Position numbers and translations under genes: made by a program
Source of the DNA: Allotamlana fucoidanivorans
Lineage (GTDB): Bacteria > Bacteroidota > Bacteroidia > Flavobacteriales > Flavobacteriaceae
Reading direction: 5' to 3'
NCBI RefSeq assembly: GCF_045788535.1
Contig: NZ_CP074074.1
Location: forward strand, 1,426,001-1,490,000
DNA: 64,000 bases
The notes under the pieces: generated by a model
What the model was told of the DNA's origin: nothing
What the model saw: the letters and a program-made list of their open reading frames with translations, nothing else
Database searches by the model: none
Shown: piece by piece, positions 16,022 to 24,966 of the stretch
Numbering within the stretch: the stretch's first letter is position 1
How the letters are laid out: each line of letters begins with the position of its first letter

Positions 16022-16738
16022 ATGAACAATTTAAAAAATAAAAAAGCCATCATCACTGGGGGTGGTAAAGGCTTAGGAAAAGCTACAGCACTAGCTTTCG
16101 CTAAAGAAGGTGTTGATGTAGCCATCACAGGGCGACATGAAGCTGTTTTAAAAGAAACAGTTTCAGAGATAGAGGCTTTAGGGGTAAAGGCTATGTATTC
16201 GGTATTTGATGTTGGTCATTATGATCAGGTTAAATCTAGTATAGAGCATATCGTTGATACTTTAGGCGGTGTTGATATTTTGGTTAACAATGCTGGTATT
16301 GCGGGTATTGGCTCTTTTTTAGACATGTCGGTAAAAGATTGGAGTGCCATGATACAAACCAATCTTATGGGGATGTATTATGTAACTAAAGAGGTCCTTC
16401 CTTATCTTGTCAGCCAGAACGAAGGTGATATTGTCAATATTTCCTCAACTGCCGGATTAAGTGGTAATCCTAATATTTCAGCCTATTGCGCATCAAAATT
16501 TGGTGTTATAGGTATGTCTGAATCCTTAATGAAGGAAGTTCGTAAAAATAATATTCGGGTGGTGACGCTAACTCCTAGTACTATTGAAACCGAAATGACT
16601 ATTGACTTGGGGATGCTTGAAAAAGGTTCTGAAAATGTACTGCAACCAGAAGATTTTGCAGAATTAATTGTTTCAGGTTTAAAGTTGCCTAGACGGGCTA
16701 TGTTGAAAAGTGCTGCGTTATGGACTACTAATCCTTAG
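16022..16738 (+). CDS. Short-chain dehydrogenase/reductase (FabG-like)
   Basis: 238-residue classical SDR. The cofactor loop is TGGGKGLG (residues 12-19), the NNAG motif is at 89-92, the catalytic Ser at about 142 (NISS), and the Tyr155-xxx-Lys159 pair is in AYCASK. It resembles 3-oxoacyl-ACP reductases, but the operon context (GlcG-like, propeller-Dabb) argues against a fatty-acid role. The substrate is unknown. The ATG at 16022 gives the standard SDR N terminus; a longer frame would overlap the upstream gene. A terminator follows 26 bases later. Confidence 0.85.
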   Translation: MNNLKNKKAIITGGGKGLGKATALAFAKEGVDVAITGRHEAVLKETVSEIEALGVKAMYSVFDVGHYDQVKSSIEHIVDTLGGVDILVNNAGIAGIGSFLDMSVKDWSAMIQTNLMGMYYVTKEVLPYLVSQNEGDIVNISSTAGLSGNPNISAYCASKFGVIGMSESLMKEVRKNNIRVVTLTPSTIETEMTIDLGMLEKGSENVLQPEDFAELIVSGLKLPRRAMLKSAALWTTNP

Positions 16739-16764
16739 TCGACATTGTTTAAAAATAATATAAA

Positions 16765-16793
16765 AAAAGCGTTTCTTGGTGAAACGCTTTTTT
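16765..16793 (+). terminator. Intrinsic terminator of the GlcG/propeller/SDR operon
   Basis: Stem AAAGCGTTTC / GAAACGCTTT with a 4-base loop and T run. It excludes the GTG at 16776 as a start for the following gene. Confidence 0.85.
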
Positions 16794-16808
16794 CTTTACA
16801 TTTACTTT

Positions 16809-17708
16809 ATGTTTTCATCAAAAAAACGATTAGATCGGGCTTATAAAAATGCTAAAGTTATTGAATTCAATGACGATAGTAAGTTCATTCTGTTTAGTGA
16901 TTGTCATCGAGGTGATAACAGTTTTGCCGATGATTTTGCTAATAACAGGAATATATATTACCATGCCTTAAAATATTATTATACAGAGGGTTTTACGTAT
17001 TGCGAATTAGGTGATGGTGATGAACTTTGGGAAAACCTATCCTTCAATTCTATTTTTAATGCGCACAAAAATGTGTATTTACTTATGAAGCTTTTTCACA
17101 CTGCGGGTAGATTACACATGATTTGGGGTAATCATGATATGGTTTACAGAGATGCAAATTATGTTAAGGAACACTTGTCTACTTATTTTGAACCGAAAAC
17201 AGGAGAAGACGTTTCGCTTTTTAAAAACATAACATATCACGAGGGGCTTGTTTTAAAACATAAAAAGACACAGCAGGAGGTGTTTTTAACGCATGGTCAT
17301 CAAGCCGATTGGTGGAACTATACGTTTTGGAAATGGAGCCGATTTATGGTGAGAATTTTATGGAAACCTTTAAACCTTATGGGTGTTGCAGATCCTACCA
17401 GTCCTGCAAAAAACTACAAAGAACTTATAAAAGTTGAGCGTAGAACCAAAAAGTGGATTGCAGATCACAACAATTTGCTCACAATAGTAGGCCATACACA
17501 TAGACCACGATTTCCGGAACCAGGAGATATTTCTTTTTTTAACGATGGAAGTTGTGTGCACCCTAGAAGTATTACAGGTATAGAAATAGAAAATAGTTCA
17601 ATTTCCTTAATAAAATGGCAGATTTCTACCAAAGAAGATGGAACCCTTCAAATAGTAAGAACATTATTAGAGGGGCCACGAAAACTTGAAGATTATAAAA
17701 CAGATTGA
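16809..17708 (+). CDS. Calcineurin-like metallophosphoesterase
   Basis: 299 residues. All metallophosphoesterase motifs are visible in order: FSDCHRGDN (DxH), GDGDELWE (GDxx), WGNHDMVYR (GNHD), THGHQADWW (GHxx) and VGHTHRPRF (GHTH). There is no signal peptide. It resembles the UDP-2,3-diacylglucosamine pyrophosphatase-like and related flavobacterial phosphoesterases, but the substrate cannot be assigned. The start at 16809 is chosen because the next upstream candidate lies inside a terminator stem. The DUF1853 gene follows after 6 bases, so they are cotranscribed. Confidence 0.85.
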   Translation: MFSSKKRLDRAYKNAKVIEFNDDSKFILFSDCHRGDNSFADDFANNRNIYYHALKYYYTEGFTYCELGDGDELWENLSFNSIFNAHKNVYLLMKLFHTAGRLHMIWGNHDMVYRDANYVKEHLSTYFEPKTGEDVSLFKNITYHEGLVLKHKKTQQEVFLTHGHQADWWNYTFWKWSRFMVRILWKPLNLMGVADPTSPAKNYKELIKVERRTKKWIADHNNLLTIVGHTHRPRFPEPGDISFFNDGSCVHPRSITGIEIENSSISLIKWQISTKEDGTLQIVRTLLEGPRKLEDYKTD

Positions 17709-17714
17709 CAGGTT

Positions 17715-18509
17715 ATGATTCAAAGGCACTACAAAGGGTTTGTCAATACACCTGTTTTATGGCAAAAAAATACGGTTTTTGATTTAGCTCAGTTTGAAAT
17801 TGAGACAACCATAAGTCAAATAAACATACATCTTGATAAAACCTTAAGGCTAGGGAAATATGTAGAGCGTTTGGTTTCTTTTCAACTACATCAAAACCCC
17901 AATATTACTATTGTAGCAGAAAATGTTCAAATTCAAAAGGGCAAAGAAACACTTGGTGAATTGGATTTTTTATTGGTCCAAAAAGAAACTCCTATGCATT
18001 TAGAAGTTATCTATAAGTTTTACGTCTATGACCCAACGGTAGGTGAAACAGAAATAGATCATTTTATTGGGCCGAACCGAAAAGATGCATTAAAAACAAA
18101 GTTGATAAAACTAAAAAAGAAACAGTTACCGCTTCTATATTCTGAAGCTTGTGCGCCCTATTTAGAAACTTTTAATCTAGATGTTAACCTTATGGAACAG
18201 CGGGTATACTTTAAAGCACAATTGTTTCTTCCTTTTTTTGGTCAACATATCCAGCTGCAATTGCTAAACAATAATTGTATTAAAGGATTTTATATTAATA
18301 GCAACCAGTTAAGACACCTTGAAGACGGCAAGTTCTATGTGCCTAAGAAAAAAGATTGGTTAACAGAGCCCTGTACCCAAGTAAATTGGCTTAGCTTTCA
18401 AAATTTTAAAACCTTAGCCCAAACATTTATTGCAGAGCAGTATGCAGCATTATTTTGGGTTAAGTTTAAAAATGGGGTGATTCAAAAGGCCTTTTTTGTT
18501 TGGTGGTAG
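17715..18509 (+). CDS. DUF1853 family protein with a PD-(D/E)XK-like core
   Basis: 264 residues matching the DUF1853 family. The N-terminal region shows LGKYVERLVSF (Glu51), GELDFLLV (Asp84) and HLEVIYKFYV (Glu97 and Lys101). This spacing recalls the catalytic core of PD-(D/E)XK nucleases. The rest has an FIGPNRKDALKTKLIKLKKKQLPLL helix. The function of the family is unknown; a nuclease role is an inference from the motif pattern. It is coupled to the upstream metallophosphoesterase and is convergent with dgt. Confidence 0.75.
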   Translation: MIQRHYKGFVNTPVLWQKNTVFDLAQFEIETTISQINIHLDKTLRLGKYVERLVSFQLHQNPNITIVAENVQIQKGKETLGELDFLLVQKETPMHLEVIYKFYVYDPTVGETEIDHFIGPNRKDALKTKLIKLKKKQLPLLYSEACAPYLETFNLDVNLMEQRVYFKAQLFLPFFGQHIQLQLLNNNCIKGFYINSNQLRHLEDGKFYVPKKKDWLTEPCTQVNWLSFQNFKTLAQTFIAEQYAALFWVKFKNGVIQKAFFVWW

Positions 18510-18526
18510 TCAATTACTCCGGTAAG

Positions 18527-19867
18527 CTAGAAGTCAATACCCTTTATTTTTTTATAGTCTAAAATTGCTTTACTATCAGAGAGCAGAGACACGTAATAAC
18601 AAACACTTGACAAACGCTTGTATAAACTGGGTTCTGTTACATGAATAGTGTCTGGCAATCCTTTCAAAATTAGGGAGTCATAATTTGAAGCGGTATTATT
18701 AAAACCGTTATTTATGGCTCTGGTATAGGTGGTTAAAAGGGTATTGATAACGCCATATCCTGCAATTTCTTTATCAATAACCTCTGTTGATTGATAAATG
18801 TTTTCCACACTAATTTTAATAATATCTTTTATTTGAGCCTCGTACTGACTTTTATCTAACAAAGCGCAATCAAACGTTCCGTTTAAAATAGCATCTTCGT
18901 GTTTCATAAATATGTCTACCGCTTCATTGATTAAGCTTCCAATAGCCAAAGCGCGTAAATAGCCTATCCGATCTTGTTTCGTAGACAACGCATAGTAATT
19001 TTCAGGTTTTATGGTATTTCTAATGATTTTTGATAAATATTCAAGAGCGTATTCTTCCTGAATCAAACCTAGATTAATACCATCTTCAAAATCAATGATG
19101 GTGTAGCAAATATCATCTGCAGCTTCTACCAAATAAGCCAAAGGATGTCTTGAAAAGCTCACACTTTCAGTACTTCGTTTTATTAATCCTAATTCAGAAG
19201 CAACCTCTAAAAAAATCTCCTTTTCAGACTGAAAAAAACCATACTTTTTATCAGCAATATGTGGTGATGGCTTTTTAGGTAAGGATTCTTTTGGATATTT
19301 CATAAAAGCGCCGAGTGTGGCGTAACTTAAACGTAATCCCCCTAGGCGCCCTTTCCTGTGTTCGGTTAAAATTTTAAACCCGTTGGCATTACCCTCAAAA
19401 TCACATAAATCTTGATATTCTTTATCGGTTAATTGATCTTTAAATGCTTTGCCAGAACCGTTTATAAAAAACTCGCCAATAGCTTTTTCACCAGAGTGTC
19501 CAAATGGCGGGTTTCCAATGTCATGAGCTAATGCTGCGGCCGCAACAATAGCACCAAAATCATTGGCTTGATAACCGTGTACCTTTTGCAAATGCGGGTG
19601 CTTTTCTAAGAGCTTTTGGCCTACACGTCGGCCAAGGGAGCGTCCTACAACACTTACCTCCAAACTATGTGTTAAACGGGTATGAACAAAATCTGTTTCA
19701 GAGAGCGGGATGACCTGTGTTTTGTCTTGAAGACTTCTAAATTCTGAAGAAAAAATGATTCTGTCATAATCTACTTCAAAGCCCAGTCGGGTTTCATCTT
19801 GTTCTTTTCTTATACGTTTATTGGTGTCGCCAAAGCGCTTTAAGGATAGTAACTGTTCCCAATTCAT
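18527..19867 (-). CDS. dgt: Deoxyguanosinetriphosphate triphosphohydrolase
   Basis: 446 residues of the HD-domain dNTP triphosphohydrolase family. Motifs visible: FRSLQDKTQVIPLSETDFVHTRLTHSLEV (metal His), AALAHDIGNPPFGHSGE (the HD pair and GNPPFGH signature) and YLVEAADDICYTIIDFEDG (distal Asp). It hydrolyses dGTP, or dNTPs in general, to the nucleoside plus triphosphate and so helps set dNTP pools. MNWEQLL is preferred as the start; an in-frame ATG three codons upstream (19876) is equally possible. It is convergent with the DUF1853 gene. Confidence 0.92.
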   Translation of the reverse strand: MNWEQLLSLKRFGDTNKRIRKEQDETRLGFEVDYDRIIFSSEFRSLQDKTQVIPLSETDFVHTRLTHSLEVSVVGRSLGRRVGQKLLEKHPHLQKVHGYQANDFGAIVAAAALAHDIGNPPFGHSGEKAIGEFFINGSGKAFKDQLTDKEYQDLCDFEGNANGFKILTEHRKGRLGGLRLSYATLGAFMKYPKESLPKKPSPHIADKKYGFFQSEKEIFLEVASELGLIKRSTESVSFSRHPLAYLVEAADDICYTIIDFEDGINLGLIQEEYALEYLSKIIRNTIKPENYYALSTKQDRIGYLRALAIGSLINEAVDIFMKHEDAILNGTFDCALLDKSQYEAQIKDIIKISVENIYQSTEVIDKEIAGYGVINTLLTTYTRAINNGFNNTASNYDSLILKGLPDTIHVTEPSLYKRLSSVCYYVSLLSDSKAILDYKKIKGIDF

Positions 19868-20011
19868 TGTCGTCATTTAAGTGCAGGCAATATACTAAAG
19901 TATTTGAAAAAATTAGTGTAAAACACGCTTTTCAAAGGGTGTTTTAAATTTAAAATAGATTTCAAATATATCTTTTAAATGGCGTCTTTGGGATTTAAAA
20001 AGAGAATGCTG

Positions 20012-20089
20012 TTAACATTAAGATAACATTTTAATCATGGATGTTTAAACTTGTGGTAACACTTAAATTGTTTTGAGCTCGTTTCTTTG
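20012..20089 (+). promoter_or_regulatory. Pho-box-like 11-bp repeat array and promoter for the carboxypeptidase-like domain gene
   Basis: Units start at 20012 (TTAACAT), 20023 (ATAACAT), 20034 (weak, ATCATGG), 20045 (TTAAACT) and 20056 (GTAACAC), each 11 bases apart. The -7 element TTTCTTTG ends at 20089. The last clear unit begins 30 bases before TTTG, the same as at the TonB receptor promoter. Eleven-base direct repeats are typical of PhoB/OmpR-type regulators. Confidence 0.75.
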
Positions 20090-20111
20090 CATAAAAATTA
20101 GACTGTAACTA

Positions 20112-20492
20112 ATGAAACAATATATATATTTAGTAGCCTTTTTTATTTCAGCCTTCGGTTTTGCACAAAATACGGGTACTATACAAGGTAACCTTCAAGA
20201 TTTAGAGGCAAATAACGCGCCGCTTATATTTGGAAAAATTTCTATTAAAGAAACAGGTGCTGAAGTGCTTTCAGATGAAAACGGGCACTTTGCAATTAAT
20301 GATATCAAAGCAGGAGAGTATACTTTGGTGTACAGTTTTGTAGGATACGAAACGAAAGAAACCAAAATTCAAGTTACTAACAACAAAAGCACTTATGTAA
20401 CCTTACAACTTGCTGCAAGCACTATATCATTAGACGATTTAGTGTCAGCCTTAGCAAGTAATAATTCTAAAAGCAATACTGTAAATAACTAA
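20112..20492 (+). CDS. Stand-alone secreted carboxypeptidase-like regulatory domain protein
   Basis: 126 residues: a signal peptide (MKQYIYLVAFFISAFGFAQ) and one carboxypeptidase D regulatory-like domain (NAPLIFGKISIKETGAEVLSDENGHFAINDIKAGEYTLVYSFVGYET). It is followed by a short Ser/Asn-rich tail. It is clearly paralogous to the N-terminal extension of the TonB receptor encoded next, but has no plug or barrel. It has its own Pho-like promoter and its own terminator. It may be a decoy, adaptor or relic of a receptor. No function is established for such free-standing domains. Confidence 0.8.
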   Translation: MKQYIYLVAFFISAFGFAQNTGTIQGNLQDLEANNAPLIFGKISIKETGAEVLSDENGHFAINDIKAGEYTLVYSFVGYETKETKIQVTNNKSTYVTLQLAASTISLDDLVSALASNNSKSNTVNN

Positions 20493-20536
20493 ATTCTAGT
20501 TGGTTTAGAATAAGAAATTAGAATAAAATTAGATAA

Positions 20537-20572
20537 AAGCAATTTCCAACTATACGGAAGTTGCTTTTTTAT
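20537..20572 (+). terminator. Intrinsic terminator after the stand-alone domain gene
   Basis: Stem GCAATTTCC / GGAAGTTGC (one wobble pair) with a short loop, followed by six T. Confidence 0.8.
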
Positions 20573-20647
20573 TATAAAGCATCTTGTTATTCTCAAATAT
20601 ATTGATGTTAACTTATTGTAATGAAATTTGACTTTTAAGAGAAAGTC

Positions 20648-20725
20648 TTAACGTTTAGCTAACACTTTTATTACCGTTCTTTAACCAAGAGGTAACGCTA
20701 TGTTTACAAAACGGTAGTTCCTTTG
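20648..20725 (+). promoter_or_regulatory. Pho-box-like 11-bp repeat array and promoter for the TonB receptor gene
   Basis: Five units in exact 11-base register: 20648 TTAACGT, 20659 CTAACAC, 20670 ATTACCG, 20681 TTAACCA, 20692 GTAACGC. The TTTGC element is at 20722. The first unit begins 74 and the last 30 bases before TTTG, identical to the promoter at 20012-20089. Confidence 0.8.
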
Positions 20726-20749
20726 CGCCAAGAAATCTAGACAAAAATT

Positions 20750-23506
20750 ATGAGAAAAATAACGATATTGTTAATACTGTTTATCACAGGTTTCACCTAT
20801 GCGCAAACAGGATCTGTAGTTGGTAAGCTTACAGATAAAGAGTATAACAACGAGCCACTAGCTTTTGCTAACGTACTTATAAAAGGTACGACCAAAGGAA
20901 CCACTTCAGATTTTGATGGTCTTTACGCCTTTAATGATCTTCAAGTAGGTGATTATGTGTTGGTTTTTAGCTTTGTAGGGTATGAAACTCAAGAAATTCC
21001 TGTAACAATAACGGCTGGAAATGTTAGCGAATTGAATGTAACCATGAGTGCAAGTGCAGCTTCTCTTGATGAAGTTGTGATAACAACTACTACCAAACGC
21101 GAGAGTGAAACTGCTTTATTACTTGAACAGAAAAAGGCAGTTACTATCAAGCAAGCTATTGGTGCACAAGAATTGGAAAAGAAAGCCGTTTCTGATGCGG
21201 CCGATGCTACATTGAAAGTAACAGGTGTTAACAGAAAGGAAGGTTCAAGTAAAATTTATGTTAGAGGTTTAGGAGATAGATATAATAGTACTTCTTTAAA
21301 TGGTTTGCCTCTTCCATCAAACGACCCTAGAAACAAAAACATTGATTTGTCTCTTTTTAGTTCAGGAATAATACAGAATGTTGGAATTTCAAAATCCTTC
21401 AATTCTAGTATTTCTTCAGATGTTGCTGGAGCTAACGTTGATATAGTGAGTAAAGAAATGTCGGGAAAATCATTCTTTAAAATAGGTGTCTCAACGGGTA
21501 TGAATACGCAGACTACATTTAAAGATTTTAAAACTATAGATGGTTCAAACTGGTTCGGAACCGTAAAAAACACCCATCACCAAGTTAGAGATTTAACGGT
21601 TTATAGTTTTGATAATAGTTATTCGCCCAACAAAATAAAAGCGAATCCTAATTTCGGATTAAGCTTAAACTACGGAACCAAAATTAACATTTCTGATGAA
21701 AGCAATATCAGCATCTTTCTTGTTGGTTCAACCAGTAATGCATATAACTATCAGGAAGGTAGATCAGAAAATATAGTTGATGTAGGTAACGTAGGAACAC
21801 AATTTGACACTCAAACGTATGACTATGGTGTAACCAACATGCTGATGGGAAGTTTAGCTTATAAAATTAATAACAACAACAAGATTAGCTATAACCATTT
21901 ATTCATACACTCTAATAGTCAAACGATAGAAGATTTCATTGGAACTACACCTGATATTGGGCGTGATGAAGATGATAACCGTTTGGTAAATTTAATCCTT
22001 CAAACAGAAGTACAAAACAAACTTTTTGTTAATCAGTTGCTATCTGAACATAAAATAGGAGAATCTTTTGACATCAATGCTGGTGTTAGTTATAATGCTA
22101 TTTATAATGATGAACCAGACAGAAGAAAAAATACGTTCATTATTGAAAATGACTTTAACAGAACCAGAATTTCACAAAACGCAGTAAGAGATAATAGTAG
22201 ATTTTATGGTAATTTATTTGAAGAAGATATCGCTGGAAATTTGAATTTTATTAAATACATAGGTGAGAGTAGATTAGAAAATAAAGGGCAAGTAGCTTTT
22301 GGTTATAACGGAAGATACACAAAAAGAAAGTTTGATGGTATCTATTTTGATCACAACTTCACCAGTCCAAGAACTACATTTGTAGATGTAGATAATCTTG
22401 ATGCAACTTTCAATCAAACAAACTTAAATGATGGTGTGTTTGGTGTAGAAACCTCAAGAGGAAGAAATAATGAGGACCCAGAAACTTATTTGCCTCAGCT
22501 TTATGATGCAGATAAAACGATTCATGCTGGATATGGAGATTTGGTTTACAGGTTTGGAGAAAAATTTACTGCAAATGTTGGTGTTAGAGCTGAAAACGTA
22601 AAAATGAACGTGTCATGGGATACAAACATAGACTTTCCAGGCTTTTCAAACAACAGTGAAATTGCTTTAAATAAACAATATATTTTACCTGCTTTAAATT
22701 TAAAATATCAGTTAAATGATAAGATTAATTTAAGAGCATCTGGTAGTGTAACATACACGTACCCACAGTTTAAAGAAATAGCTCCTTTTACCTATGAAGG
22801 TATCAACTATCAAGAATCTGGTAATCCAGGTTTATTACCATCAGATAATTACAATGCTGAAATTAAGTTTGAATTATTTCCAAAGAAAACAGAATTAATT
22901 GCAGTTGGGTTGTTTGGTAAAATAATTGAAAATTCAATTAACCGTTTAGAAAGAAATTCGGCTGTTGAACGTGATTTTACTTTTGATAACTCTGGTGATG
23001 CTACCGTTTTTGGTGCTGAAATTGAAGCTAAAGTAGATATTTTAGATAATGAAATTGATGAAAATAAAGCTCAGATTTTAAGTGTTGGATCAAACGCCAC
23101 TATCATGCACACAGATCTTAAGTTTAATACAAATAATACGCTGTTTAATTACACAGGGACAAATTCACAATTAGAAGGGGCATCACCTTTTACTATTAAT
23201 GCCGATGTATCATACAAGTTTACTAACAATGATAAAGAAACTATTTCAACATTAGTTTTCAACTATCAAAGTGATAAAGTATTTAGTATTGGTACAAACT
23301 TTAAAGAAAATATTATAGAAAAAGCGGTACCAATAATAGACTTTGTGTTTAGCCATAAGTTCAATAAAAAAATTGGAGTTAAATTCAACGCTAAAAATTT
23401 ACTGAATCCAAGTTTTGAACGCTATAGGGATATTCCTGAAAAACTGACTATGAACACTTATAAAAAAGGTGTTACCATTTCAGCAGGACTCTCTGTTAAT
23501 TTATAA
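20750..23506 (+). CDS. TonB-dependent outer-membrane receptor, probably phosphate-starvation induced
   Basis: 918 residues. A signal peptide ends at TYAQ. Residues about 20-105 are a carboxypeptidase-like extension (FVGYETQEIPVTI). A TonB-box-like stretch SLDEVVITTTT follows, then the plug (IGAQELEKKAVSDAADATLKVTGVNRKEGSSKIYVRGLGDRYNSTSLNGLPLPS) and a 22-strand-type barrel ending in SAGLSVNL. No SusD partner is adjacent, so this is not a classical glycan-uptake pair. The Pho-like promoter and the porin and PiT neighbours suggest uptake of a phosphorus compound, perhaps organic phosphate; this is an inference. Confidence 0.9.
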   Translation: MRKITILLILFITGFTYAQTGSVVGKLTDKEYNNEPLAFANVLIKGTTKGTTSDFDGLYAFNDLQVGDYVLVFSFVGYETQEIPVTITAGNVSELNVTMSASAASLDEVVITTTTKRESETALLLEQKKAVTIKQAIGAQELEKKAVSDAADATLKVTGVNRKEGSSKIYVRGLGDRYNSTSLNGLPLPSNDPRNKNIDLSLFSSGIIQNVGISKSFNSSISSDVAGANVDIVSKEMSGKSFFKIGVSTGMNTQTTFKDFKTIDGSNWFGTVKNTHHQVRDLTVYSFDNSYSPNKIKANPNFGLSLNYGTKINISDESNISIFLVGSTSNAYNYQEGRSENIVDVGNVGTQFDTQTYDYGVTNMLMGSLAYKINNNNKISYNHLFIHSNSQTIEDFIGTTPDIGRDEDDNRLVNLILQTEVQNKLFVNQLLSEHKIGESFDINAGVSYNAIYNDEPDRRKNTFIIENDFNRTRISQNAVRDNSRFYGNLFEEDIAGNLNFIKYIGESRLENKGQVAFGYNGRYTKRKFDGIYFDHNFTSPRTTFVDVDNLDATFNQTNLNDGVFGVETSRGRNNEDPETYLPQLYDADKTIHAGYGDLVYRFGEKFTANVGVRAENVKMNVSWDTNIDFPGFSNNSEIALNKQYILPALNLKYQLNDKINLRASGSVTYTYPQFKEIAPFTYEGINYQESGNPGLLPSDNYNAEIKFELFPKKTELIAVGLFGKIIENSINRLERNSAVERDFTFDNSGDATVFGAEIEAKVDILDNEIDENKAQILSVGSNATIMHTDLKFNTNNTLFNYTGTNSQLEGASPFTINADVSYKFTNNDKETISTLVFNYQSDKVFSIGTNFKENIIEKAVPIIDFVFSHKFNKKIGVKFNAKNLLNPSFERYRDIPEKLTMNTYKKGVTISAGLSVNL

Positions 23507-23512
23507 AACTTA

Positions 23513-23538
23513 GCCTTCCAATTTGGAAGGCTTTTTTT
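23513..23538 (+). terminator. Intrinsic terminator after the TonB receptor gene
   Basis: Stem GCCTTCC / GGAAGGC with a 5-base loop and seven T. Confidence 0.85.
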
Positions 23539-23593
23539 ATATTAAATCATGGACTATAATCTATAAACATAGGCTTAACATTGGCCTGTATAC

Positions 23594-23649
23594 TTAACAT
23601 AATCCTAATATACCGATAAAACTCTAGTTAAAACTAATAACTTCTTTTG
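23594..23649 (+). promoter_or_regulatory. Pho-box-like repeat array and promoter for the beta-helix lipoprotein gene
   Basis: Units at 23594 (TTAACAT), 23605 (CTAATAT), 23616 (ATAAAAC) and 23627 (GTTAAAA), 11 bases apart. TTTGC is at 23646, that is 52, 41, 30 and 19 bases away, the same phase as the other sites. The units are weaker than at the receptor promoter. Confidence 0.55.
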
Positions 23650-23687
23650 CATTGAAATAATAAATAAAACAAATTAGAATAATAAAA

Positions 23688-24881
23688 ATGAAAAATTTAA
23701 AAACATTATTAATACTTGTATTAACGGCTTCAATTATTTCTTGTTCATCTGATGATGATAATAGAACTATTACCCCTCCAGGAGAAGGTGGAGAAATTAT
23801 TGAGAATGAAATTAAAGGAGAAATATCTGCTGATAGCAAATTACTGTCTTCTATTGAGTATACCTTAACAGGATCATTAACAGTAAAATCAGGTGCTACT
23901 TTAACCATTGAGCCAGGAACTCTAATTAAAGCCAAAAGTGGTAGAACTGATGTTTTTTTAGCCGTAGAAAGAGGCGCTAAATTAATTGCAAAAGGAACGG
24001 CCTCTCAACCTATTAAATTTACTTCTGATGCAAGCTCTCCAAAAGCAGGAGATTGGGGTGGCTTAGTATTGGCTGGTAGAGCACCTTCAAACAAAGGTAC
24101 CGATGTACAGTCAGAAGTTGCAGGATTACTATACGGTGGTACTGAGGCTGATGATAACTCTGGCGAGCTAAGCTATGTAATCGCTGAATATACGGGTGCG
24201 AAAATTAACGGTGAGCAAGAGTTTAATGGTATTTCTTTCTTTGGTGTTGGTAATAAAACTGTGGTAAATAACATTGTGGTAAATAATGGAAATGATGATG
24301 GTATTGAATTTTTTGGAGGCACGGTAAATGTAACTAACGTGTATTGCTCAAATATTGCAGATGATATGTTTGATTGGACTGGTGGTTATACAGGAACAAT
24401 AACAAACGCTTTTGGTGTTCGTAATGATGGTTTTGATGCTGCAACTGATGACCCAAGAGGAATTGAAGGGGATAGCAACAGTTCAGACGCTACGGCTACT
24501 CCAATTTCTACGCCAACGTTAAAAAATGTAACCATTCTTAACTTAAATCCAGATGTACAGCTTAAAGCAGGAGCAGAAATAAGAAGAGGTACAGTAGCTA
24601 CTATTAACAATATCTTATTTGCAGCTTATGGAACTGCGTCATTTGGAAATAGAATTGACACAAAAGATGATAAAGGAGACGGAGAGTTAACTATTACAAA
24701 TGCTTATGCTCAAGGAACAGTTGGTGATGATAAAATTGGTGGAACACTTACAGGAGTTGTTTCTGAAATCACTGATGGTATCACAGTTCCTGCTAATAAT
24801 ACAGTGCAAACAAAGGCAGGTGTAGGTGCTGATTTATCAGCTTTTGCTTGGGCAAATCCAAGTTTTGTTGTAACAAAATAA
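23688..24881 (+). CDS. Beta-helix lipoprotein next to the TonB receptor
   Basis: 397 residues. The lipobox is in LTASIISCSSDDD (Cys19) with an acidic surface-exposure-type linker. The body contains a beta-helix pattern: LTGSLTVKSGATLTIEPGTLIKAKSG, then KLIAKGTASQPIKFTSDASSPKAGDWGGLVLAGRA, and later NNIVVNNGNDDGIEFFGGTVNVTNVYCSNIADD. Such lipoproteins are common beside receptors in Bacteroidota and are sometimes misannotated as multidrug transporter. It is probably an outer-membrane surface protein helping the receptor upstream. It has its own Pho-like promoter and its own terminator. Confidence 0.75.
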   Translation: MKNLKTLLILVLTASIISCSSDDDNRTITPPGEGGEIIENEIKGEISADSKLLSSIEYTLTGSLTVKSGATLTIEPGTLIKAKSGRTDVFLAVERGAKLIAKGTASQPIKFTSDASSPKAGDWGGLVLAGRAPSNKGTDVQSEVAGLLYGGTEADDNSGELSYVIAEYTGAKINGEQEFNGISFFGVGNKTVVNNIVVNNGNDDGIEFFGGTVNVTNVYCSNIADDMFDWTGGYTGTITNAFGVRNDGFDAATDDPRGIEGDSNSSDATATPISTPTLKNVTILNLNPDVQLKAGAEIRRGTVATINNILFAAYGTASFGNRIDTKDDKGDGELTITNAYAQGTVGDDKIGGTLTGVVSEITDGITVPANNTVQTKAGVGADLSAFAWANPSFVVTK

Positions 24882-24914
24882 GAGATAACATAGCTTTTCA
24901 AACGCTATCAAATA

Positions 24915-24945
24915 AAAAAGCATCCTAAATTTAGGATGCTTTTTT
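24915..24945. terminator. Bidirectional terminator between the lipoprotein and MORN genes
   Basis: Near-perfect palindrome: AAAAAGCATCCTAAA / TTTAGGATGCTTTTT. A and T runs on both sides serve both convergent genes. Confidence 0.85.
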
Positions 24946-24966
24946 ATTTAAATAAACACGATCGCT

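Noticed and set aside
16776..16808. Upstream GTG start for the metallophosphoesterase
   Set aside because: The codon lies inside the stem of the preceding terminator; the ATG at 16809 is the sensible start.
23575..23600. Two TTAACAT words 19 bases apart before the beta-helix lipoprotein gene as a repeat pair
   Set aside because: The 19-base spacing does not fit the 11-base period; only the second word is in phase with TTTGC and was used in the array.
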